Below are positions 25,924-34,104 of a stretch of DNA of 64,000 bases, piece by piece. A model generated the notes under the pieces. The model was not told the DNA's origin, searched no databases, and worked only from the letters and a program-made list of their open reading frames with translations. This DNA comes from Tepidiphilus succinatimandens (GTDB lineage Bacteria > Pseudomonadota > Gammaproteobacteria > Burkholderiales > Rhodocyclaceae). Location: NCBI RefSeq assembly GCF_006503695.1, contig NZ_SBIK01000009.1, forward strand, positions 1 to 64,000, written 5' to 3'. Position 1 is the stretch's first letter; each line of letters opens with the position of its first letter. A program made the position numbers and the translations under genes.

Positions 25924-26927
25924 TTCGCCTCCAGCGCATCGCGGCGGATCTCGACGAAGGCCTCGGCCCGGATCGTCTGCAACCAGGCATTATAGGCCTG
26001 CTCCATCTTTTGCCGGCGCAGCAACTGCCGGGCGTAGTTGCGGCGGTAGTCCTCGGAGGCGGTGAGCGGACGGCGTTCCAGCACCTGGATCAGGTGCCAG
26101 CCAAAGGGGGTTTTCACCGGCTGGGAAATCTCACCCGGAGCGAGCCGGTTCATCGCTTCTTCGAATTGAGGAACGGTATCGCCGGGGTTGATCCAGCCGA
26201 GATCACCGCCCTTGAAGGCGGAGCCGTCGTCGGAGTTGGCCTTGGCGAGCTCGGCGAAATCGACGCCATTGACGATGCGCTCGCGCAGCGCCAGCAATTT
26301 GGCCTTGGCTGCCTCGTCGTTGGTGGTCTGGTTGGTACGGGCCAGGATGTGGCGCACGTGGGTCTGCGTCACGTTGCCGGCTTCCGCTTCGATGCGGCGC
26401 ATCACGTCGGGGTTGTTGGCGAGGAAGTGGTCGACCTCGGCATCGGACACCGTCACCCGCCCTTCCATTTCGCGGTCGCGCAGGCGGGCAATGGTCATCT
26501 CGCGGCGAATCTGCTCGCGGAACTGCTCGAAGGTGATGCCGTCGGCGGCGAGCGCCTGTTTGAGGGCATCGAGCGTCATATTGTTGCGCCGGGCGATGTC
26601 CTCGATGGTGCGATCGATGGCCGTATCGTCGACGGTGATCCCCATGCGCTTGGCCACCTGCAGCTGCAGTTTCTCCAAAATCATCTGTTCGAGCACCTGC
26701 TGGCGCAGCTCGTCCTCGGGGATCTGCACCCCTTGCTTGGCCACTTGCCGCTTGGCACGCACCATGTACTGCTGCAGCTCGGTGGAAGTGATCGGTTCGT
26801 TATTGACCACGGCCACGACCCGAGTGAGCTCGGCGGCAGCGGTAGATCCTGCCCACAGCGCGAGCAGCAATAGCGCAGAGCGAAAAACCGCCCCGAGCAG
26901 CGGAAGCGAGCGTCGTTTCACTGCCAT
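25920..26927 (-). CDS. surA: SurA-type periplasmic chaperone with a single parvulin domain
   Basis: A 335-residue periplasmic chaperone for outer-membrane proteins. A signal peptide (1-32, ending STAAA) precedes a SurA N-terminal helical domain (about 33-175) and one parvulin PPIase domain (about 189-285, with THVRHIL, GGDLGWI and TPFGWHLIQV). A C-terminal helix (about 290-335) closes the chaperone module. E. coli SurA (428 residues) has two parvulin domains, so one is missing here. The start at 26927 has AGGAGGA and touches the lptD stop (TGATG). Its client LptD is encoded immediately upstream. Confidence 0.92.
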   Translation of the reverse strand: MAVKRRSLPLLGAVFRSALLLLALWAGSTAAAELTRVVAVVNNEPITSTELQQYMVRAKRQVAKQGVQIPEDELRQQVLEQMILEKLQLQVAKRMGITVDDTAIDRTIEDIARRNNMTLDALKQALAADGITFEQFREQIRREMTIARLRDREMEGRVTVSDAEVDHFLANNPDVMRRIEAEAGNVTQTHVRHILARTNQTTNDEAAKAKLLALRERIVNGVDFAELAKANSDDGSAFKGGDLGWINPGDTVPQFEEAMNRLAPGEISQPVKTPFGWHLIQVLERRPLTASEDYRRNYARQLLRRQKMEQAYNAWLQTIRAEAFVEIRRDALEAK

Positions 26928-29569
26928 CACATTCCTCCTGCGGATCCGAACAGGGTGCTGGTGGCGGTAGGCGAGATCTTGCCGTAACCCGGCACCGAGC
27001 GGCGCAGCAGCGTCTCGGGGCTCGAGCCGAGGCTCCCCAGGCCCGTGAGCTCGAGCTGCACGAAAAAGGCGGTGTTGTTGTCGTTCTCCGACAAGGCGTA
27101 GCGGTGGAAGACGGTTCGCAGCACCCAGCAGCCGCCATCGTACTCGAGGCCGAGGATGGCCTCGGTGAGGCGCTCTTCGAGAATCGAGCGGCTCAGGCGC
27201 CCCACGCCAACCCAGCCACGGGCAAGCGGCCACTGCGCCCCGATTCCCACGTCTTCGAGCAGATCGCGCGTATAACGGTAGTCGAGATTGAGCACCCGCG
27301 CGAATCCGGCCTGATAACGCACCCCGGCGTTGAAGCGCTGCGTCAGGTCTTCGCTGGGGTTGTATTGCCAGAACGATTTGAACTGCATCCGGCGGGTGAG
27401 ATGCACATCGGCCTCGCCAAGGACATCGGTGCGCCGGTCGACGATGGGGCTCTCGTCGGGCATGAGCACCTCCGGCGTCTCGAAATAATAGCGTTGACCC
27501 AGCGTGAGCCGCAGGCGTTCCCAGCCGGTGTCCGATTCCAGGAGACGGGTGGTCGCCGCCACCGTGACCTGGTCGGCATCGGAGATGCGGTCGTCGCCCA
27601 CGTAGCGGTTCGGATAAAAAATCTGGGCAAAACCGTAGCCGAAGCGCGCCGTGTCGAAGAGCGGGATGTCATCCTGGCGGCGATAGGGGGTTTTCACGTA
27701 GTAGATGCGCGGCTCCAGGGTCTGGAGCCAGTCACGGCCGAAGAAGCTCGCGTCGCGCTCGAAGGCGAGCCCCATGTCGAGCGAGGCGATCGGAACGCTG
27801 CGATCGATGGACGTGCGCCCCCCCCCCAGGGCCGGCTGATCCAGGTCATAGCTCGTGTAGTGCCACTGCAGGCTCGGTTCGAAATGCCACCAGCTACGAT
27901 ATATGGGCAAAGAGATGGAAGGGTTGAGCACGGCTCGGTCGCCATCGACCCAGTTCATGCCGTAATCGCCGCGCTGGCCGGCGTCGTCGTGACGGAACTG
28001 GGTGTAGAGCGTGCGCAGCTTGAACTCGAGCCCACCCGGCAATTCGACGGGCTGGTGCCACAAGGAAAACTCCGGCAGGCGCCGGTAGGGTTCGCTCACC
28101 TCCCGGTCGATCGTCTGATACTGCTGCATCAGCAAAGACCCGCCCCAGCCCGAGGAATTCTGATAGTTCAGCACCCCCTGCTGCACGAGATGGGCGGTGG
28201 AGGAAAGCTCGATGCGGTTGCTCAGATCGTTGAAATAGTCTTTGTCGCTGACACGGTTGAAATCCAGCCCATAGGACCATTCCGGGCCGAGGCTTTGCTG
28301 GTGTTGAAATGAGGCGAGCGCCCGGTTGCGTTCGGCCTCGCGGTCATCGGGCAAGACCTCGGCGCGAATCTGCCCTTGGTAGGAAGGCGTGAGGTAGCGG
28401 TATTCGCCCCCCAGCTGGAGGCCGCGCCGCGCGATCGCCCTCGTGGTCAAGGTTGCGTCGTAGTTGGGCGCGAGGTTGAAATAGTACGGCACGGCCACGT
28501 CGAAGCCAGAATTGGTCGACATGCCGACGCTGGGGGTGAGGAAACCGGACTTGCGCTCCCGCCCCAACGGAAATTCCGCATAAGGTGCAGCTAGGATCGT
28601 CGCGCCGTGGAACACCAGCGCCATGTTTCGCGCCTGGGCCTGGTTGCGGTCGTAGTCGAGCTTGAGCTCGTCGGCCCTCACGTACCAGGCCGGGTCGGGC
28701 GCCGCGCAGCTCGTCCAGGTGCCATTGAGCAGGCGGTAGCGGTTCTCTCCTTCGAAGAAGAGTTTCTCGCCGGCACCGTGGCCCGCGCGGCTCTGCTCCT
28801 TGACGTTCTCCGGCGGGTCGTAGCGATAGACCGGCTGCTCGATCTCGCCTTCCTTGGCGGTGACGTAGAGTCGGCCGCGAGGTCCTTCGACCTGAAAGCC
28901 CTTGGCCGTGTCCTGGATGAAAAGATTCCCCTCGCCGCTCGCCTCGTCGGTGAGCTCGTCGAAGCGCAGGCGATCGCCCTGAATGCGGATGTTGTCGCGC
29001 ACGAGGATGGCGTTGCCCACGGCTTCGACGGCGGCGCCCCGCTCGCCGCGGATCTCGTCGGCCTCGACGATCGTTCCCTGGGGCAGGAGGGGGATCTCGA
29101 CGCCGCTTGCCGTGTCGGTGGAGAGGCGGATACGGGGGGGTTCCTGCGGTTGAGCCACTCTTGGCCCGGCAGGGGGCGAAGGAGCCGGAACCGTTCCCGC
29201 TGGCGCCTGGGTTGAAGCCGCAGCAGGGGCAGCTGGCGAAGCGGCGGCCGGCGCTTGCGCCGGCTCGGCTGCGGATGGAGTCGCTTGCTGCCGTGCAGAG
29301 GGAACGGCTTGGGGTGCGCCGGCCGGAGGCAAAGGCTGGGCGCTTCCTCCCGCAGGCGAAGGAACGACGGTGACCGTAGCGCCGGAAGGCGATGTGGCGG
29401 GCGAGGCGGAGGGCGCAGGCGCAGGCTTGGGCGCCGGCGGCAGGCCGAGGAGCTCCGGTTTCACGGGCAAGGGCGGCAAGGGCTGAGCGACCGCCTTGGC
29501 GCAGGGTAGGCTCCAGGCCAAGAATACCGCTGCCCAGGCGAGCAAGGCGAAATTTTCCCCGTCACGCAA
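26927..29569 (-). CDS. lptD: LPS-assembly outer-membrane protein LptD
   Basis: An 880-residue protein that inserts lipopolysaccharide into the outer leaflet with LptE. A signal peptide (about 1-28) is followed by an unusual Pro/Ala-rich stretch (about 30-150). An OstA/LptA-like periplasmic domain (about 160-300) and the 26-strand barrel domain follow. One Cys lies in the plug-proximal TSCAAPDP and one near the C-terminus in GGCWVL, giving a single likely inter-domain disulfide rather than the two of E. coli. The best start is TTG at 29569, with GGAGTAGGA in front; no ATG or GTG is available nearby. It heads the lptD-surA-pdxA-rsmA unit. Confidence 0.95.
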   Translation of the reverse strand: MRDGENFALLAWAAVFLAWSLPCAKAVAQPLPPLPVKPELLGLPPAPKPAPAPSASPATSPSGATVTVVPSPAGGSAQPLPPAGAPQAVPSARQQATPSAAEPAQAPAAASPAAPAAASTQAPAGTVPAPSPPAGPRVAQPQEPPRIRLSTDTASGVEIPLLPQGTIVEADEIRGERGAAVEAVGNAILVRDNIRIQGDRLRFDELTDEASGEGNLFIQDTAKGFQVEGPRGRLYVTAKEGEIEQPVYRYDPPENVKEQSRAGHGAGEKLFFEGENRYRLLNGTWTSCAAPDPAWYVRADELKLDYDRNQAQARNMALVFHGATILAAPYAEFPLGRERKSGFLTPSVGMSTNSGFDVAVPYYFNLAPNYDATLTTRAIARRGLQLGGEYRYLTPSYQGQIRAEVLPDDREAERNRALASFQHQQSLGPEWSYGLDFNRVSDKDYFNDLSNRIELSSTAHLVQQGVLNYQNSSGWGGSLLMQQYQTIDREVSEPYRRLPEFSLWHQPVELPGGLEFKLRTLYTQFRHDDAGQRGDYGMNWVDGDRAVLNPSISLPIYRSWWHFEPSLQWHYTSYDLDQPALGGGRTSIDRSVPIASLDMGLAFERDASFFGRDWLQTLEPRIYYVKTPYRRQDDIPLFDTARFGYGFAQIFYPNRYVGDDRISDADQVTVAATTRLLESDTGWERLRLTLGQRYYFETPEVLMPDESPIVDRRTDVLGEADVHLTRRMQFKSFWQYNPSEDLTQRFNAGVRYQAGFARVLNLDYRYTRDLLEDVGIGAQWPLARGWVGVGRLSRSILEERLTEAILGLEYDGGCWVLRTVFHRYALSENDNNTAFFVQLELTGLGSLGSSPETLLRRSVPGYGKISPTATSTLFGSAGGM

Positions 29570-29652
29570 AATCCTACTCCCCGGAAGTCACGGGCGTGCA
29601 GCCTCGGCTTTGTTAAAATCGTCCGCCATTGTACCGCAAGGAACTCTTCCTC
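29570..29652. promoter_or_regulatory. Divergent lptD/amgK intergenic region with two candidate -10 boxes
   Basis: TAAAAT at 29614-29619 could serve amgK and TACAAT on the minus strand (29633-29628) could serve lptD. Neither has a convincing -35 box at the right spacing, so the assignment is tentative. Confidence 0.3.
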
Positions 29653-30648
29653 ATGGATCGATTCGCGCGCCTGTGTCACTGGCTGGCCGATCTGGGCATC
29701 GCCGCCGAACCCCGTCCGGCGAGCGCCGACGCCAGTTTCCGCCGCTACTGGCGCGTCGTCCTGCCCGACGGCGGCACGCGCATCGTCATGGACGCCCCGC
29801 CCGACAAGGAGCCGCTCGCCCCCTGGCTCGCCGTACAGCGTCTGTTGTACGGGGCCGGCATCACCGTGCCGCGCCTCGAATCGGTCGACGCGGCCGAAGG
29901 ATTCGTGCTGATGGAGGATTTCGGCGATCTCCCCTACGCCGGCAACGTTTCCCCAGAATCCGCCCACGAGCGCTACGCCCAGGCTCTGGGGGTGCTCGCG
30001 GCGATGCAAGCCCTGACGCGCCCGGATTGGCTGCCGGAATACGACCGGGAAAAACTGCTCGCCGAGCTGCGGCTCTTCCCCGAATGGTACCTGCGCCGCC
30101 ACCTGGGCGTGACCCTCGCGCCGAGCGAAGAAGCGATGCTCGAACGGCTCTTCGAGGCGTTGGTCGCGCGGGCGCTCGCGCAACCGCGGGTCTTCGTGCA
30201 TCGCGACTACCACGGCCGCAACCTGATGCTGCTCGACGATGGCCGCGGTCCGGGCGTGCTCGATTTCCAGGACGCGGTCTGGGGTCCCGTCACCTACGAC
30301 GCGGTCTCGCTCTTCAAGGACGCCTACGTCGATCTGCCCGAGGAATTCGCGCTCGACCTGCTGGTACGCTACTGGCAGGTGGCCAAGCGCCTGGGGCTGC
30401 CGATCCACGCCGAGTTCGAGGCCTTCTACACCGATTACGAATGGATGGGCGTGCAGCGCCACCTGAAAGTGCTGGGCATCTTCGCGCGACTCGCGCATCG
30501 CGACGGCAAGACGCGCTACCTCGAAGACCTGCCGCGCGTGCGCCGTCATCTGCTGCTCACGAGCCGCCGCTACGGGGAACTCGCCCCCTTGCGCCGGCTC
30601 CTCGAACGGTTGCATCCCGAGGAACTGGCCGTTGGCTACACATTCTGA
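29653..30648 (+). CDS. amgK: N-acetylmuramate/N-acetylglucosamine kinase
   Basis: A 331-residue aminoglycoside-phosphotransferase-fold kinase that phosphorylates the anomeric carbon of MurNAc in cell-wall recycling. The Brenner motif HRDYHGRNLML supplies catalytic Asp and Asn, and LDFQDAVWGP supplies the metal ligand. The ATG at 29653 with AAGGA upstream is preferred over a TTG 24 bases earlier. Linkage to murU is diagnostic of the AmgK-MurU salvage route, which skips MurA and MurB and is linked to intrinsic fosfomycin tolerance in pseudomonads. Confidence 0.93.
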   Translation: MDRFARLCHWLADLGIAAEPRPASADASFRRYWRVVLPDGGTRIVMDAPPDKEPLAPWLAVQRLLYGAGITVPRLESVDAAEGFVLMEDFGDLPYAGNVSPESAHERYAQALGVLAAMQALTRPDWLPEYDREKLLAELRLFPEWYLRRHLGVTLAPSEEAMLERLFEALVARALAQPRVFVHRDYHGRNLMLLDDGRGPGVLDFQDAVWGPVTYDAVSLFKDAYVDLPEEFALDLLVRYWQVAKRLGLPIHAEFEAFYTDYEWMGVQRHLKVLGIFARLAHRDGKTRYLEDLPRVRRHLLLTSRRYGELAPLRRLLERLHPEELAVGYTF

Positions 30649-31369
30649 GGGTTTCGCGGCCATGGTACTCGCCGCCGGACGCGGCGAGCGCCTGCGCCCG
30701 CTCACCGATACCTGCCCCAAGCCACTCGTGGAGGTGGGCGGCAAGGCGCTCATCGACCACTGGCTCGAGCGGCTCGCCGAGGCCGGTTGCAGCCGCGCCG
30801 TGGTCAATCCCTGCTGGCTCGGCGAGCGCATCGTCGCCCACCTGGGGCAGCGGCAAAGAAGCACGATGGAACTTCTCTTCAGCCCGGAGCCGGCACCCGG
30901 CCTGGAGACGGCCGGAGGCGTGCGCCAGGCGCTGCCCCTGCTCGATGCCGAGTCGTTTCTCGTCGTCAATGCCGACGTCTACTGCCCGCTCGACGTGGCC
31001 GCCTTCGTGCGCCGTGCCCGGCAGCGGCTCGAATCCGGGTTCCTGGCGCACCTGCTGCTCGTCCCCAATCCGGCGCACCGTCCCCAGGGAGACTTCGCCC
31101 TGGGGGAGGATGCGATGGTGTATCCTGATGCGCAGGAGGCGCGCGGCACTGCACTCACCTTCGCCGGCATCGGTTTTTACCGCGCCGAGCTTTTTCGGCC
31201 CCTGCCGGCTGGGGTGCGCACGCCAATGGCGCCGCTCTTGCGCGCGGCGATGCGCGCGGGCAAGGTGAGCGGCGAGCGCCACGACGGCCCGTGGGTCGAC
31301 GTTGGCACCCCCGAGCGCCTGGAAGCATTGCGCCGCCAACTGTCGGCGGCGAACGAGGAGAAGGCATGA
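30632..31369 (+). CDS. murU: N-acetylmuramate alpha-1-phosphate uridylyltransferase
   Basis: A nucleotidyltransferase of 245 residues from the TTG start, making UDP-MurNAc from MurNAc-1-phosphate and UTP. Motifs: the nucleotide loop AAGRGERLRPLT, the PKPLVEVGGKALI lysine segment, and NADVYC with the metal-binding Asp. TTG at 30632 (GAGGAACTGG upstream, 17-base overlap with amgK) keeps the full first beta strand. ATG at 30662 would cut it to MVLAAG, so the start is uncertain. It overlaps pepP by ATGA. Confidence 0.92.
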   Translation: MATHSEGFAAMVLAAGRGERLRPLTDTCPKPLVEVGGKALIDHWLERLAEAGCSRAVVNPCWLGERIVAHLGQRQRSTMELLFSPEPAPGLETAGGVRQALPLLDAESFLVVNADVYCPLDVAAFVRRARQRLESGFLAHLLLVPNPAHRPQGDFALGEDAMVYPDAQEARGTALTFAGIGFYRAELFRPLPAGVRTPMAPLLRAAMRAGKVSGERHDGPWVDVGTPERLEALRRQLSAANEEKA

Positions 31370-32724
31370 ATCCGGATTTTCCCGTCGGCCGTTACCACGA
31401 AGACCTGAGCGCCTTCGCCAAACGCCGCGCGAGCCTGCTGACACAGCTCGAGGCCGCCGGCGGCGGGGCGCTGCTACTGCCCACCGCCCCTGAGCGCATC
31501 CGCAACGGCGGCACCGCCTACCCCTACCGTTTCGACAGCGACTTCTACTATCTCACCGGCTACCTCGAGCCGGATGCCTGGCTGCTGCTTCGCACCCATG
31601 AATCGCCGCGCAGCGTGCTCTTTTGCCGCGACCGCGATCCGGAAAAGGAACTGTGGGAAGGCCGCCGTCTGGGGGTAGCCGCCGTACCCCAGGCGTTGGG
31701 GCTGGAAGCGGCGTTTCCGCTTGCCGAGCTCGACGCGAAACTGCCGGAACTCCTCGCCGGAGCTCCGGCGCTGTGGCTGCCGCTCGCGGAGAACGAGGAG
31801 ATCGACGCCCGGCTGCGCCGCCTGCTGGCGGCCCTGCGCACCAAGGCCCGGCTCGGCCCGCCAGCGCCAGACACGCTACACGACGCCCGCGCGCTCATCG
31901 CCCGCATGCGCCGCGTCAAGGACGCCTTCGAGCTCGAGCTGATGCAGCGCAGTGCGACGATCGCCGCTCATGCCCACCGCCGCGCCATGCGTGTCTGCCG
32001 GCCAGGACTGCACGAATACGCGCTGGAAGCGGAGCTCATCGCCGAATTCCGCCGCCACGGCGCCCAAGGCCCCTCCTACCCCTCCATCGTCGCCGGCGGC
32101 GCCAACGCCTGCATCCTGCACTACACCGACAACCGCGCGCGGCTACAGGCAGGCGAACTGGTGCTCATCGACGCAGGCTGTGAATACGACGGCTACGCTT
32201 CCGACATCACCCGCACCTTCCCCGTCGACGGGCGCTTCCGTCCGCCGCAGCGCCTGCTCTACGACCTCGTGCTCGCGGCGCAGGAAGCGGCGATCGCCAC
32301 GATCCGCCCCGGCGCCACCTTCGACGACCCCCATCAGGCCGCGGTGCGCGTACTCACTCAAGGGCTGCTCGACTTGGGGCTCCTCTCCGGTTCGCTCGAC
32401 GAGGCGCTCGAACGACAGACCTACAAGCGCTTCTACATGCATCGCACCGGTCACTGGCTGGGGCTGGACGTGCACGACGCCGGCCCCACCCATGAGAACG
32501 GCCAGCCGGTGACGCTCGTACCCGGCATGGTGCTCACAGTCGAGCCGGGGCTCTACGTGCCCGAGGCCGACGACGTGCCGCGCGATTTCTGGAACCTCGG
32601 TATCCGCATCGAAGACGACGCCCTCGTGACCGAGAAGGGGTGCCGGCTCCTCACGCGCGACGTGCCCGTCGCGGCCGAGGCGATCGAAGCGCTGATGCAG
32701 CACGGCGGGAGTGACGCACGATGA
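31366..32724 (+). CDS. pepP: Xaa-Pro aminopeptidase (aminopeptidase P)
   Basis: A 452-residue M24-family metallopeptidase that removes N-terminal residues preceding proline. The N-terminal AMP_N domain includes YPYRFDSDFYYLTGY. The pita-bread domain shows the two-metal ligands: Asp pair in DAGCEYDGYASDITRTFP, His in HRTGHWLGLDVHD, Glu in VEPGLYV and Glu in GIRIEDD. It is coupled by ATGA overlaps to murU before and ubiH after. pepP-ubiH linkage is widespread in proteobacteria, whereas amgK-murU in front is less usual. Confidence 0.95.
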   Translation: MNPDFPVGRYHEDLSAFAKRRASLLTQLEAAGGGALLLPTAPERIRNGGTAYPYRFDSDFYYLTGYLEPDAWLLLRTHESPRSVLFCRDRDPEKELWEGRRLGVAAVPQALGLEAAFPLAELDAKLPELLAGAPALWLPLAENEEIDARLRRLLAALRTKARLGPPAPDTLHDARALIARMRRVKDAFELELMQRSATIAAHAHRRAMRVCRPGLHEYALEAELIAEFRRHGAQGPSYPSIVAGGANACILHYTDNRARLQAGELVLIDAGCEYDGYASDITRTFPVDGRFRPPQRLLYDLVLAAQEAAIATIRPGATFDDPHQAAVRVLTQGLLDLGLLSGSLDEALERQTYKRFYMHRTGHWLGLDVHDAGPTHENGQPVTLVPGMVLTVEPGLYVPEADDVPRDFWNLGIRIEDDALVTEKGCRLLTRDVPVAAEAIEALMQHGGSDAR

Positions 32725-33914
32725 ACCTCCAGAATCCAGGCGCATCCTCGTTTCGAGAGCCAGGAGAGCATCCGCAGGCGATTGCCCCGCGCTCATCCGA
32801 TCATGACGTGGCCATCGTCGGCGCCGGCCCCGTCGGGCTGACGCTCGCCCTGTGGCTGCATGAACTCGGCCGAGACACCGTGGTGTTCGACGCCCGCCCG
32901 CGCACGCGCCTTGCCGACGATGCTCGGGTGCTGGCGCTGTCGCTGGGCACCTGGCGCCAGTTCGAGCGGCTGGGGCTCGCCCGGCTGCTGCCGGCCACGC
33001 CGATTCGCACCATTCACGTCTCGCAGCACGGTTTCGGCCGCGTGCGGCTGGACGCGAAAACGCTGGGAGTGCCTTTCTTCGGTACGGTCGTGCGCGCGGC
33101 CGATCTCATCGCGGCGCTGATCGAGGCGGCACAGACACGCGGCATCCCGCTGCTGGACGGGACGCCAGTCGAGACGAGCGAAGTCCAGGGCGAGCGCATC
33201 GCCCTCGGCACGCCCAGAGGCGTCTTCCTCGCCCGGCTCTGTGCCCGCGCCGAGGGGCGATTGTCTGGCGAGACGCCGGACGTCGTCTCGCACGACTACG
33301 GCCAGAGCGCCCTCATCGGCTGGGTGCACGCCGAGGGGCTCGCGCCGGAGAGCGCCGTCGAACGCTTCACGCCGCAAGGACCAGCGGCGCTCCTGCCCGA
33401 TCACGGTCAGTGGACCTTTGTCCATGTGCTGCCGCACGGCGAGGCCGGACAGGCCGCTGCCCTGCCCGATGCGGCCTATCTCGAGCGCCTCGAGCGCGCC
33501 TTCGGCAACCGCTGGCGGCTGGGCGGGATCCACGGCCGCGCCGCCTATCCCCTGGTGCTGCGCTGGCGCCGCCGGCCGGTGGCCGAGCGTACCGTGTGGC
33601 TGGGCAACGCGGCCCAGACCCTGCACCCGGTGGCAGGCCAGGGCTTCAACCTCGCCGCCCGCGACGTCGGCACGCTGGTGGAACTGCTGCGCGAGGCCGA
33701 CGACCCCGGCAGCGCCTGGACGCTCGAGCGCTACGCCCGGCGCCGCACCCCCGACCGGCGGCTCACCATCGGCCTCACCGACGGCTTCGCACGCGGATTC
33801 CTGCCTCGAGAAGGTTTGATCCCGCTCGCACGCGGCGCTGCCCTCTTCGCACTCGATGCCTGCCTGCCGCTCAAAGCGCGCTTCGCGCAGCAGATGATGT
33901 TCGGGTGGCGATGA
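32721..33914 (+). CDS. ubiH: UbiH/COQ6-family FAD monooxygenase
   Basis: A 397-residue flavoprotein hydroxylase of ubiquinone biosynthesis. The N-terminal FAD motif is VAIVGAGPVGLTLALWLHELG, the middle motif lies around RALALS-like ARVLALSLG, and the family motif GNAAQTLHPVAGQGFNLAARD holds the second FAD-binding segment. Position after pepP supports UbiH (C6 hydroxylation) rather than UbiF or UbiI, though paralogues are hard to tell apart. About 28 extra N-terminal residues precede the FAD motif; the ATGA overlap with pepP supports this start and no later Met exists before the motif. Confidence 0.88.
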   Translation: MNLQNPGASSFREPGEHPQAIAPRSSDHDVAIVGAGPVGLTLALWLHELGRDTVVFDARPRTRLADDARVLALSLGTWRQFERLGLARLLPATPIRTIHVSQHGFGRVRLDAKTLGVPFFGTVVRAADLIAALIEAAQTRGIPLLDGTPVETSEVQGERIALGTPRGVFLARLCARAEGRLSGETPDVVSHDYGQSALIGWVHAEGLAPESAVERFTPQGPAALLPDHGQWTFVHVLPHGEAGQAAALPDAAYLERLERAFGNRWRLGGIHGRAAYPLVLRWRRRPVAERTVWLGNAAQTLHPVAGQGFNLAARDVGTLVELLREADDPGSAWTLERYARRRTPDRRLTIGLTDGFARGFLPREGLIPLARGAALFALDACLPLKARFAQQMMFGWR

Positions 33915-34104
33915 TCACTCGCAGGCAGCCAAGGTCTTGCGTCCAATCACCGCGTGTCCTCGCAGCCGAGCAATGCCGCCGCTTCGCACCCCAATTCGCC
34001 TAACGGCGCCTCCGCATGGCCCCGAGCGCCGGCACTGGATTGAGGCGCGCTAGCGGCCGCAGTGATACACTGACATCCCTGCCGGCGCTTGCCTCTCACG
34101 AACG

